Source of the DNA: Rhizobium aethiopicum | GTDB lineage: Bacteria; Pseudomonadota; Alphaproteobacteria; Rhizobiales; Rhizobiaceae | Direction of reading: 5' to 3' | DNA length: 64,000 nt | Assembly (NCBI RefSeq): GCF_014197535.1 | Contig: NZ_JACIFV010000025.1 | Location: 33,228-97,227, forward strand | In this document: in pieces, positions 28,242-35,711 of the stretch | How the letters are laid out: the number at the start of each line of letters is the position of its first letter | Numbering within the stretch: position 1 is the first letter of the stretch | The notes under the pieces: model-generated | What the model was told of the DNA's origin: nothing | What the model saw: the letters and a program-made list of their open reading frames with translations, nothing else | Databases searched by the model: none | Translations under genes and position numbers: made by a program

Positions 28242-29135
28242 TTACTTGATCGGTGGGCGCGGCAGGATGGCCTCGCCCGGCTCCATGACGTAGGTGTAGT
28301 CGAGCGAGAACCACGGGCCAGTGACGTCCGTGTCGGACGGGTGCGGCTCATCATGACGGACAAAGTCGCCTGTCAAAGCCGCGGTGACGCCGAACTGCAC
28401 ATCGGAATCAATGTTCGGATCGCTCGGGTCGAAGACCTGGGAAATGAGGGTTTTGTATCCCTCCTTGAAGATCAGCGCGTGCAGATGCGCAGGTCGGTAG
28501 GGGTGGCGACCTTGCGCTTGGAGAAGCCGACCGACGACTCCGTCGACAGGGATGGGATAGCCCACCATCTTGACCGTTCTAAACCAGAACCGACCCTCGT
28601 CGTCCGTAGTGAACTTGCCGCGCAGGTTCATTTCCGCCTGATCAGGATCCTGGTTCTCGTAAAGGCCGACAGGAGAGGCGTGCCATACGTCGATCTCGGC
28701 GCCCGGGATGGGCTTGCCACCCCGATCAACCACCTTCGCGTGGACAAACAAGGGTGTTCCCGGCGTTTCCGACCGGATGATGGTTCCACCGTTTTCAACC
28801 CGCGGAGAGTTGAGCCGCCAGAACGGCCCGAGTAGCGACTGTGAAGTCTCCGTCTGCCCGTTGTCGCCGTTGTTGAGCAGGCACACAAGCGACGAGACAC
28901 CAAGCGATCCGGCCATCAGCACGAATTCGTTGTGGCTGTCGGTCTGCAGCTGGCCAATTTCATTTAGGATGGCGGTTGCTTCGCGAAACTCGACTTCCGA
29001 CAGCCTGACTTCCCGCACGAATGCGTGGAGATGCTTCACCATTGCAACAAGTATATCCCGCAAACGTGGATCTTCGGTGCGGTTCATCACGGCGAGGACG
29101 GCCGGCGTCAACTCGCTTTCCGTTCTGATTGCCAT
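28242..29135 (-). CDS. Intradiol ring-cleavage dioxygenase (hydroxyquinol/catechol 1,2-dioxygenase family)
   Basis: A 297-residue non-haem Fe(III) enzyme that cleaves an aromatic ring between two hydroxyls. The N-terminal helical Dioxygenase_N domain (about residues 1-95) places it with catechol and hydroxyquinol 1,2-dioxygenases rather than protocatechuate 3,4-dioxygenase. All four iron ligands are present: Tyr159 (VGLYEN), Tyr193 (VGYPIPVDG), His217 and His219 (RPAHLHALI). The ATG at 29135 has GGGAGG at proper spacing. It is the first gene of the left arm, next to meta-pathway enzymes, which is unusual. The substrate is not certain. Confidence 0.92.
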   Translation of the reverse strand: MAIRTESELTPAVLAVMNRTEDPRLRDILVAMVKHLHAFVREVRLSEVEFREATAILNEIGQLQTDSHNEFVLMAGSLGVSSLVCLLNNGDNGQTETSQSLLGPFWRLNSPRVENGGTIIRSETPGTPLFVHAKVVDRGGKPIPGAEIDVWHASPVGLYENQDPDQAEMNLRGKFTTDDEGRFWFRTVKMVGYPIPVDGVVGRLLQAQGRHPYRPAHLHALIFKEGYKTLISQVFDPSDPNIDSDVQFGVTAALTGDFVRHDEPHPSDTDVTGPWFSLDYTYVMEPGEAILPRPPIK

Positions 29136-29159
29136 AAGGCTACCTCCCAATGTGGTTCG

Positions 29160-29187
29160 ACTATCAAAATAATCGATTATTTGTCAA
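29160..29187 (-). promoter_or_regulatory. Candidate promoter of the left (dioxygenase) arm with operator
   Basis: On the minus strand, TTGACA (29187-29182) is followed after 16 bases by GATAGT (29165-29160). The spacer is filled by a perfect 16-base palindrome AAATAATCGATTATTT (29167-29182). A repressor bound there would cover the polymerase site. The layout mirrors the right-arm site at 29323. Confidence 0.7.
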
Positions 29188-29254
29188 GCTGTCACTATGC
29201 GCTCAATGCTGATGGCTAATGAAACCTGCCCAGAATGAGGCGACAGATCTTTGA

Positions 29255-29266
29255 AATCACGTGATT
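29255..29266. promoter_or_regulatory. Twelve-base palindrome in the divergent control region
   Basis: AATCACGTGATT is a perfect palindrome lying midway between the two candidate divergent promoters. It could be a binding site for another dimeric regulator. The rest of 29136-29385 holds no gene. Confidence 0.4.
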
Positions 29267-29322
29267 AAAATGCCTTCTGAGGGCGAGGGGTCGGAAGATC
29301 GATGCTTTTCAGTGTATCCATG

Positions 29323-29357
29323 TTGACATAAATAATCGTTTATTATACCGATAATCG
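29323..29357 (+). promoter_or_regulatory. Candidate promoter of the right (gntR-ABC) arm with operator copies
   Basis: TTGACA (29323-29328) is followed by AAATAATCGTTTATTA (29330-29345), an imperfect copy of the palindrome at the left promoter. TATACC at 29344 or a nearby hexamer may be the -10. ATAATCG occurs again at 29351-29357. The regulator gene starts at 29386, so autoregulation is likely. Confidence 0.65.
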
Positions 29358-29385
29358 AAACTTGCCCTGGATTGCTGGAGGAAGA

Positions 29386-30120
29386 ATGGACACGGCCGAC
29401 GACAGCTCTCTTGGGCCGTTGACAGACGATGTGCCGTCAACCGGCTTTCTTGACGATGGCAAGAACACCATCGGCAGCCAGCTCGCATCGCGCCTTCGGG
29501 AGGCGATCATCTCCGGTGAGCTGGAAGCGGGCAGCAAGATCAATCTCGACAAGGCGCGGAAGACTTTCAACGTCAGCCTGAGCCCGTTGCGGGAGGGCTT
29601 GGCCCGGCTCATTTCAGACGGCCTGGTCGAGTTTCAGGACAACAGAGGCTATCGCGTCGCGCCGATCTCGCTGGCTAATCTCGAAGAGGTCACGACCCTG
29701 CGCGAGGAGCTCGAGGTTTTCGCGTTGCGTGAATCCATGCGTCTTGGCGACGTCGAATGGGAGGGCAACATCATGCGTGCGCTTCATCGTCTAAACCGCA
29801 CGGAGCGCGACGCCGCGCGTCCCGAAACGCTGGAGCACTGGGAAGCGCTTCACCGCGAATTCCACCTCACCCTGATCTCGGGCTGTGGCAAACCTCTGCT
29901 ACTTCACTTCTGCAGTCTTCTGCTGAATCTCAACGACCGATATCGCCGCGTCTTCCTGATCCGGACGTCGGGGGACCGCAATGTAGGGCAGGAGCACAGC
30001 GAGATTGCCCAGGGAGCGGTCGCGCGTGATGTCGACTATGCCTGCGAGAAGCTCCGCCAGCACATCCATCGCACCGGCACCAATCTTCGCAACCATCTCG
30101 CGACGAAGGGGATCGCTTGA
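29386..30120 (+). CDS. GntR-family regulator, FCD (FadR) subgroup
   Basis: A 244-residue regulator. The winged helix is at about residues 30-95: IGSQLASRLREAIISGELEAG, then FNVSLSPLREGLARLISDGLVEF and GYRVAPIS. A helical FCD ligand domain (about 105-240) carries the metal-site pattern EALHREFHLTLISGCG with later His residues near QEHSEIAQGAVARD. Such regulators usually sense a pathway acid and repress their own divergent operons. The start ATG 29386 has GGAGGAAGA before it. The stop codon overlaps the start of the next gene (TGATG). It is the best candidate to bind the AAATAATCGATTATTT sites upstream. Confidence 0.9.
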   Translation: MDTADDSSLGPLTDDVPSTGFLDDGKNTIGSQLASRLREAIISGELEAGSKINLDKARKTFNVSLSPLREGLARLISDGLVEFQDNRGYRVAPISLANLEEVTTLREELEVFALRESMRLGDVEWEGNIMRALHRLNRTERDAARPETLEHWEALHREFHLTLISGCGKPLLLHFCSLLLNLNDRYRRVFLIRTSGDRNVGQEHSEIAQGAVARDVDYACEKLRQHIHRTGTNLRNHLATKGIA

Positions 30121-30941
30121 TGGCCGCCGCCGCATCGAAATCGGCGCCCCTGATTGGCGTCGCGCACTTCTCATCGATATTGCTGTCTCCCGTGGAGTTT
30201 GCGACGGCCGCTGCGCGCGCGGGATTTTCCAGGATCGGGCTCAGACTGAATCCGGCGTTCCCTGGTGCGCCTTACTACGAGCTGCCTGTCGGTGGTTCGG
30301 CTGCGCGCGAGCTGAAATCCGTGCTTAGCGGTGAAGGCATCGAGGTTTTCGATATCGAGTTCTTCGTCATCGACCCCTCGTTCGACGCGTCGTCGGTGGA
30401 GGCCACAGTTGCTGCGGCTGCGAATATTGGAGCACGCCGACTCAGTGTCTGCGGAGATGATCCTGATCAGGCCAGATTGGCATCGAACTTCTCGGATCTC
30501 TGCGGCCTTGCGGACCGCTACGGGTTGGCTGTCGATGTCGAGAACATGGGTTGGCGGGTGATCAAAACCTTTCAGGACAGCGTCAATCTTGTGAAGGCGA
30601 GCGGTGCCCGCAATGCCGGCGCCCTCGTCGACGGAGTACATTTCTTCAGGAATGGCGGCACACTCGCCTCGCTCCGAGCCGAGATCGGCTGGGTAAAGCA
30701 CGTTCAGTTGTGCGATGTCGCTGGACCGGCGCCGGTGACGCCGGAGGAGATGATCGCTGAAGCTAGAGGCGGGCGGTTCGCACCGGGGGAGGGCGAATTG
30801 CCGTTGAAGGAACTCGTTGCGGCGGTCGATAGCTACGCGGCGATCTCGGTGGAAGTCCCACTCGCAGGGTCTGCCCCGCCTGAGACGCATTTGAAACATC
30901 TGTACGACAGGGCCGAAGGATTATTCGGGCCGGATCGCTGA
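30120..30941 (+). CDS. TIM-barrel sugar isomerase/dehydroshikimate dehydratase-like protein
   Basis: A 273-residue xylose isomerase-like TIM barrel (AP endonuclease 2 superfamily). Likely metal ligands occur at strand ends: FDIEFFVID, LAVDVENMG, ALVDGVHFFRNGG, WVKHVQLCDVAGP and AISVEVPLAG. The family includes sugar-phosphate epimerases, IolE/IolH-type enzymes and 3-dehydroshikimate dehydratases (QuiC/AsbF). Placement with a quinate/shikimate dehydrogenase and a dehydroquinase favours the last, which would make protocatechuate, but this is inference. It is translationally coupled to gntR by the overlapping TGATG. Confidence 0.75.
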   Translation: MAAAASKSAPLIGVAHFSSILLSPVEFATAAARAGFSRIGLRLNPAFPGAPYYELPVGGSAARELKSVLSGEGIEVFDIEFFVIDPSFDASSVEATVAAAANIGARRLSVCGDDPDQARLASNFSDLCGLADRYGLAVDVENMGWRVIKTFQDSVNLVKASGARNAGALVDGVHFFRNGGTLASLRAEIGWVKHVQLCDVAGPAPVTPEEMIAEARGGRFAPGEGELPLKELVAAVDSYAAISVEVPLAGSAPPETHLKHLYDRAEGLFGPDR

Positions 30942-30989
30942 TCCGGCCCCGGCAAGGCGTGAGCCGCGCCGGAGGGAGGAAGTCAACAT

Positions 30990-31658
30990 ATGGGCTATAC
31001 GTTCGATTTTGGTGCGGTCTTCGACCGCGCCCCGGAATTGTTTTGGGGTTCGCTTGGGACGCTCGGTCTCGCGGTTGCCGGAATGATCCTTGCGCTCGCG
31101 ATCGGTATTCTCGGCGTCGCTGCAAGAACATCCAAGAACAAACTCGTTCGAGCTCCGGTGATTAGCTTCGTCGAGGTGGTTCGAAACACGCCGTTCCTGG
31201 TGCAGATATTCTTTATCTACTTCGCGCTTCCACTCATGGGTATCCGACTGAGCCCTACGGCTACCGCCATCATCGCACTGGGCATCAATGGCGGCGCCTA
31301 TGCGATTGAGATCATTCGAGGCGGTGTGGAAAGTGTGAGCAAGGGTCAGGTCGAGGCAGGTTTTGCGTTGGGCTTGCATAAGGCCGATGTGTTCCGGCTG
31401 ATCGTTCTGAAGCCGGCTCTGCGGGCGATCTATCCGTCCCTGACCAGCCAGTTCGTGATGCTGACCTTGACGACTTCGGTCTGCACTTCAATCGCCGCCT
31501 ACGAGCTCACCTCGGCGGCGCAGCGGATCGAATCCGACACCTTCCGAAGCTTCGAGGTCTATTTCAGCGTAACCGCAATCTACCTGGTCATCTCGAGCCT
31601 GATGATGGGCATCTTCGCCCTTATCTCCCGTCACTACTTTAACTACCCGACCAGATAG
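30990..31658 (+). CDS. Polar amino-acid-type ABC transporter permease, first subunit
   Basis: A 222-residue HisM/GlnP-type inner membrane permease with about five helices. The N-terminus (GYTFDFGAVFDRAPELFWGSLGTLGLAVAGMILAL) is typical. The EAA loop contacting the ATPase is VSKGQVEAGFALGLHKADVFRLIVLKPALRAIYPSLTSQ (about residues 115-152). It forms a heterodimer with the next gene product. The substrate is likely a carboxylate such as quinate or shikimate given the gene company, though by family it would be called an amino-acid transporter. Confidence 0.9.
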   Translation: MGYTFDFGAVFDRAPELFWGSLGTLGLAVAGMILALAIGILGVAARTSKNKLVRAPVISFVEVVRNTPFLVQIFFIYFALPLMGIRLSPTATAIIALGINGGAYAIEIIRGGVESVSKGQVEAGFALGLHKADVFRLIVLKPALRAIYPSLTSQFVMLTLTTSVCTSIAAYELTSAAQRIESDTFRSFEVYFSVTAIYLVISSLMMGIFALISRHYFNYPTR

Positions 31659-31667
31659 GAGGCGTTC

Positions 31668-32318
31668 ATGGGTCCCATCGGCGAAAACGAGCTGTTCTTC
31701 CTCTTGCAGGGTCTGAAGTGGACTGTGCTGCTGGCCATCATCGGCTTCGTCGGCGGAGGCATATTTGGAATCCTGATCGCTCTGGTGCGCACGTCGAAGA
31801 ACCGCTTCGCACGTTTCGTATCGTCGGGCTACATCGCGCTCTTCCAGGGCACGCCGCTCCTGATGCAGCTCTTCGTCGTCTACTACGGCGTCGCGCTATT
31901 GGGCGTCGACGTCAATGCATGGATCGCTGTGGCCATCGCCTTCACCCTCCATGCAAGTGCCTTCCTGGGCGAGATCTGGCGCGGGTCGATCGAGGCCGTT
32001 CCGAAGGGCCAGACCGAAGCCGCGAACGCACTCGGGCTGCATTACGTCTCCCGAATGAAGGACGTTGTCCTGCCGCAGGCGCTGAAGATTTCGATGCCTG
32101 CGACCATCGGATTTCTCGTTCAGCTGATCAAGGGCACATCGCTCGCAGCAATCGTCGGCTTCATCGAGCTGACCCGTGCCGGACAGATCATTTCGAACCA
32201 GACCTACCGCCCACTGCTCGTCTTTGGGATCGTCGGAATAGTCTATTTCATCATTTGTTGGCCTCTCTCCCACATCGGGAGCGGCCTCGAAAAACGGATG
32301 GCAAAAGCTGCCCGCTAA
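31668..32318 (+). CDS. Polar amino-acid-type ABC transporter permease, second subunit
   Basis: A 216-residue permease paralogous to the first, ten bases downstream. It has the EAA loop VPKGQTEAANALGLHYVSRMKDVVLPQALKISMPATIG (about residues 112-149). Preceding helices include FQGTPLLMQLFVVYYGVALLG, the signature segment of the His/Glu/Gln permease family. The ATG has a strong site, AGGAGG. It completes the membrane channel with the upstream permease. Confidence 0.9.
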   Translation: MGPIGENELFFLLQGLKWTVLLAIIGFVGGGIFGILIALVRTSKNRFARFVSSGYIALFQGTPLLMQLFVVYYGVALLGVDVNAWIAVAIAFTLHASAFLGEIWRGSIEAVPKGQTEAANALGLHYVSRMKDVVLPQALKISMPATIGFLVQLIKGTSLAAIVGFIELTRAGQIISNQTYRPLLVFGIVGIVYFIICWPLSHIGSGLEKRMAKAAR

Positions 32319-32361
32319 CCTTGCTTCGCTAGAAGCAAAGACCACAGAGGAGGAGAATGGA

Positions 32362-33186
32362 ATGTATAGCAATCGCAGACAATTTCTTGGAATGGCCCTG
32401 GCTACGGCCGCCTTCGTTACGGTAGGCGCTGCTGCGGCTTCCGCGGCGACCGTCGAGGAGATCAAGGCCAAGGGCACGATCGTCGTCGGCATTCAGGGCG
32501 ACAACGCGCCATGGGGCTTCGTCAACACGAGCGGCAAGCAGGACGGGTTCGACGCCGATGTTGCGACACTCTTCGCCAGGGAACTCGGAGTTAAGGTCGA
32601 GTTCCAGCCGCTCGCTGTCGCCAACCGCATTCCGGCCCTGACCACCGGCAAGGTCGATATCCTGTTCGCCACCATGGCAATGACGGAGGAGCGTGCCAAG
32701 TCGATCCAGTACAGCAAGCCATACGCGGCGAACACGATCTCCCTTTATGCGGCAAAGGCCGATACCGCAAAAACGCCTGCGGACGTTGCCGGGTGGGAAA
32801 TCGGCGTGCCGAAGTCCAGCTCGCAGGACAAGGCCATCACCGACGCCGTGGGATCGACGGCGACCGTTCGCCGCTTCGACGACGACGCCGCAACCATTCA
32901 GGCGCTGGTCTCCGGACAGGTCAAGGCCGTCGGAGGCAACATGTTCTACGGACAGCGGCTCGATGCCGCCAGCGCCGGCACCTACGAGCGCAAGATCGAC
33001 TTCCTGACGACTTACAATGGCGTCGGAACGCGACTGGGCGAGAAGGACTGGAACGAAACGGTCAATGCCTTTCTCGACAAGATCAAGGCTAATGGCGAAC
33101 TTGCAGCCATCACCAAGAAGTGGATGAAGATCGATCTGCCGACGTTCCCGGAGTCCATCCCCAACATTCCGTTCACAGTCAAGTAA
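32362..33186 (+). CDS. ABC transporter substrate-binding protein with Tat-like signal
   Basis: A 274-residue family 3 periplasmic binding protein. The signal peptide MYSNRRQFLGMALATAAFVTV carries NRRQFLG, which matches a twin-arginine (Tat) motif rather than a plain Sec leader. Cleavage is near ASA (residue 28). The mature part shows KGTIVVGIQGDNAPWGFVN, GFDADVATLFARELG, DILFATMAMTEERAKSIQYSKPY and AGWEIGVPKSSSQDKAIT. These are the ligand-cleft blocks of amino-acid binding proteins. Tat export suggests folding, perhaps with a cofactor or metal, before export. Confidence 0.9.
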   Translation: MYSNRRQFLGMALATAAFVTVGAAAASAATVEEIKAKGTIVVGIQGDNAPWGFVNTSGKQDGFDADVATLFARELGVKVEFQPLAVANRIPALTTGKVDILFATMAMTEERAKSIQYSKPYAANTISLYAAKADTAKTPADVAGWEIGVPKSSSQDKAITDAVGSTATVRRFDDDAATIQALVSGQVKAVGGNMFYGQRLDAASAGTYERKIDFLTTYNGVGTRLGEKDWNETVNAFLDKIKANGELAAITKKWMKIDLPTFPESIPNIPFTVK

Positions 33187-33205
33187 AGCATACATGGAGG
33201 GCGCC

Positions 33206-33967
33206 GTGCTCAGTTCCGCTAATGATCAGTCGACATTGATATCTCTTGATAAGGTGGAGAAATGGTATGGCTCCTTCCATGCGCTGAAAAACATCAGCCT
33301 GTCGGTTCGCAAAGGTGAGAAGATCGTCCTTTGCGGACCTTCGGGTTCCGGCAAGTCGACCTTGATCCGCTGCATCAACGCTCTCGAGTTGATCCAGGAA
33401 GGCAGGATCATCGTCGACGGGCAGTCGCTCGATGGCACGAGCAAGGCGGTTGACGCCATTCGGCGCGAAGTCGGGATGGTGTTCCAGAACTTCAATTTGT
33501 TCCCGCACATGACCGTTCTGCAGAACTGCGCGCTCGCGCCTATGAGGGTCCGCGGAACGAGCCGCGCTGACGCCGAGAGGCTGGCGAGAAAGTACCTCGA
33601 ACGGGTCCGAATCCTTGATCAGGCGGAGAAGTATCCCGCTCAGCTCAGTGGAGGGCAGCAACAGCGTGTCGCTATTGCCCGGGCCCTTTGCATGGAACCC
33701 AAGGCGATGCTGTTCGACGAACCGACATCGGCGCTCGATCCGGAAATGGTCAAGGAAGTGCTGGACACGATGATCGGTCTCGCACGCGATGGCATGACCA
33801 TGATCTGCGTCACCCATGAAATGGGCTTCGCCCGTCAGGTTGCAGACAGGGTCATCTTCATGGCTTCCGGCGAGATCGTAGAGGAGGCCGAGCCCGAGGT
33901 GTTCTTCAAGTCTCCGAAGCATGAGCGCACCAAGGCTTTCCTTGGCGAGATCCTCGCACATCACTGA
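33206..33967 (+). CDS. Polar amino-acid-type ABC transporter ATP-binding protein
   Basis: A 253-residue GlnQ/HisP-type ATPase. Walker A is CGPSGSGKSTLIRCINALE. The Q-loop is VGMVFQNFNLFPHMTVLQN, the signature LSGGQQQRVAIARALCMEP, Walker B AMLFDEPTSALDPE, and the switch histidine is in MICVTHEMGFA. I prefer the GTG at 33206, which has GGAGGG just before it. An in-frame ATG at 33194 has no ribosome site of its own. It powers import through the two permeases upstream. Confidence 0.92.
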   Translation: MLSSANDQSTLISLDKVEKWYGSFHALKNISLSVRKGEKIVLCGPSGSGKSTLIRCINALELIQEGRIIVDGQSLDGTSKAVDAIRREVGMVFQNFNLFPHMTVLQNCALAPMRVRGTSRADAERLARKYLERVRILDQAEKYPAQLSGGQQQRVAIARALCMEPKAMLFDEPTSALDPEMVKEVLDTMIGLARDGMTMICVTHEMGFARQVADRVIFMASGEIVEEAEPEVFFKSPKHERTKAFLGEILAHH

Positions 33968-33982
33968 GATTGGGTTATCGAA

Positions 33983-34843
33983 ATGAATAACAACAAATTC
34001 TTCGTCGGTCTCATCGGGGCCGACATCCAGATGTCGAAGTCGCCAGCCCTGCACGAAACCGAGGCGCGGCACCTGGAGCTGGATTACCACTACGAACTCG
34101 TCGATTTCGCCGAGCGCAGTTTACCCGCTTCTGCGCTGCCCGAATTGCTCGTAGAGCTCGAAGACCGCGGCTTCGCAGGAAGCAACATTACGCACCCGTG
34201 CAAGCAGACGGTCATCGCTCATCTTAGCAGCCTGTCCGAGGACGCCGAGATGCTCGGAGCAGTCAACACGGTCGTTCTTCGGGACGGAAAGCGGATCGGG
34301 CACAATACTGACTGGTATGGCTTCTACAAGAATTTCGAGCGTGGTATGCCCGGTGTCGCCAAAACTCATGCCGTCCTGCTCGGCGCAGGCGGCGCAGGGG
34401 TCGCCGTCGCGCATGCGGCCATCAAGCTCGGTATTGGGATGCTCTCGATCTTCGACCAGGACACAAATCGCGCCGCCGCGCTTGCCGATCAGCTCAACCG
34501 ACGCTTTTCAAGAACCTGCGCGCAACCGGTCAGAGACGTCGGTGCGGCGCTCGCTTCGGCCGACGGGCTGATTCACGCTACGCCGACGGGCATGCGAAGT
34601 CATCCGGGTCTCCCGATCGAACCGGAATGGCTTCATCCACGTCACTGGGTCGCCGATATTGTATACATGCCGCTCGTGACGGAACTTCTGGCTCTGGCAG
34701 AGAAGAAGGGGTGCAGGACCTTGCCGGGCGGCGGCATGACCGTGTTCCAGGCCGCGGCGGCCTTTGAACTGTTCACGGGTGTAAAACCGGATGCGGAACG
34801 CATGTCGCGTCACTTCGAAGAATTGTGCCGAGCTCCAGCCTGA
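33983..34843 (+). CDS. Quinate/shikimate dehydrogenase-like protein (AroE family)
   Basis: A 286-residue NAD(P)-dependent dehydrogenase. The substrate pocket shows MSKSPALHETEA. The catalytic Lys is in GSNITHPCKQTVI (about residue 76) and the catalytic Asp in GHNTDWYGF (about 112). The nucleotide loop is LLGAGGAGVAVAHAA, and the C-terminal Gln is in GGGMTVFQAAAAFELFTG. The pattern (NITHP-x-KQ, ASADGLIHATPTGM, VADIVYMPLVTELL) is closer to catabolic quinate/shikimate dehydrogenases such as that of Corynebacterium than to housekeeping AroE. It would oxidise quinate or shikimate to the 3-dehydro acid. Confidence 0.87.
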   Translation: MNNNKFFVGLIGADIQMSKSPALHETEARHLELDYHYELVDFAERSLPASALPELLVELEDRGFAGSNITHPCKQTVIAHLSSLSEDAEMLGAVNTVVLRDGKRIGHNTDWYGFYKNFERGMPGVAKTHAVLLGAGGAGVAVAHAAIKLGIGMLSIFDQDTNRAAALADQLNRRFSRTCAQPVRDVGAALASADGLIHATPTGMRSHPGLPIEPEWLHPRHWVADIVYMPLVTELLALAEKKGCRTLPGGGMTVFQAAAAFELFTGVKPDAERMSRHFEELCRAPA

Positions 34844-34858
34844 CCGGGAGGACATGCC

Positions 34859-35227
34859 TTGCCGCACATCATCATCGACTACAGCCGAGGTGCTGCCGAA
34901 CGGGTGGCGATCGACGAAGTGACCAGAGCGGTCCATTATCGAGTGCGCGACGGAGGCTTGGTCAAGCCCACTGCCGTGCGCACCTTCGCCCGGGAGGCGA
35001 CCTTCTCCTGCGTTGGCGACGAGCATCCGGACAATCACTTCATCCAGATAATCGTGCGCATGGCCCCTGGCCGGCCGGCAGAAACGAAGCGGGAGTTGTT
35101 GAAGGCGGTCCTCGAAGCTGCGCGCGATGTCGCAGCCCCCGCGCTTCAAGCAGGGCGGCTGGGGCTGCGGGCCGATCTTTACGAGTCCGACCCGAATTTC
35201 GCATTCCAGGAAATAGCGTTCGTCTAA
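34859..35227 (+). CDS. HpaF-like isomerase / tautomerase family protein
   Basis: A 122-residue member of the tautomerase superfamily, close to 5-carboxymethyl-2-hydroxymuconate isomerase (HpaF). These enzymes use the amino group of an N-terminal proline as acid/base. Reading from the TTG at 34859 gives MPHIIIDYS, placing Pro directly after the start, with GGGAGG at correct spacing. A nearby ATG is out of frame. Other blocks are FTREA-like FAREATFSCVGDEHPDNHFIQIIVRMAPGRP and the C-terminal LRADLYESDPNFAFQEI. It would isomerise an unsaturated oxo-acid before hydration by the HpaH-type enzyme. Confidence 0.85.
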   Translation: MPHIIIDYSRGAAERVAIDEVTRAVHYRVRDGGLVKPTAVRTFAREATFSCVGDEHPDNHFIQIIVRMAPGRPAETKRELLKAVLEAARDVAAPALQAGRLGLRADLYESDPNFAFQEIAFV

Positions 35228-35258
35228 ACTTGGCAACGCCCTCACAAGGAGAATAACA

Positions 35259-35708
35259 ATGAGCCTGATCTACGTTCTGAATGGCCCAAATCTCAATTTG
35301 CTCGGCAAGCGTCAGCCTCACATCTATGGTCACGAGACGCTGGCCGATGTCGAGGCAGACTGCCGGAAACTGGCCTCAGAACTCGGCCACGAGATCCGTT
35401 TCCACCAGAGCAACCGTGAATATGAAATCATCGACTGGATTCACGAAGCGCGCGAAGACGGAGGGGGCATCGTCATCAATCCGGCCGCATTCACGCACAC
35501 GTCGCTTGCGATTCTCGATGCCTTGAACACGTTCGAAGGTCCCGTCATCGAGATCCATATCTCCAACATGTATAAGCGCGAAAGCTTCCGTCATCATTCC
35601 TTCGTTTCCCACCGCGCCGACGGCATCATCACCGGTCTTGGTACTGAGGGCTATCAGCTCGGAATCCGCCGCGTCGCGACGATGCTGACCGCACCGAAGA
35701 AGGACTGA
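35259..35708 (+). CDS. aroQ: 3-dehydroquinate dehydratase, type II
   Basis: A 149-residue dodecameric-type dehydroquinase converting 3-dehydroquinate to 3-dehydroshikimate. It shows VLNGPNLNLLGKRQPHIYG with the catalytic Tyr (about 24), FHQSNREYEIIDWIHEA, VINPAAFTHTSLAILDAL, EIHISNMYKRESFRHHSFVS with the catalytic His, and GIITGLGTEGYQLGI. The ATG has AAGGAG before it. Linked to a catabolic dehydrogenase and transporter, it is likely a catabolic isozyme rather than the biosynthetic one, although the enzyme works in both directions of flux. Confidence 0.93.
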   Translation: MSLIYVLNGPNLNLLGKRQPHIYGHETLADVEADCRKLASELGHEIRFHQSNREYEIIDWIHEAREDGGGIVINPAAFTHTSLAILDALNTFEGPVIEIHISNMYKRESFRHHSFVSHRADGIITGLGTEGYQLGIRRVATMLTAPKKD

Positions 35709-35711
35709 CAA

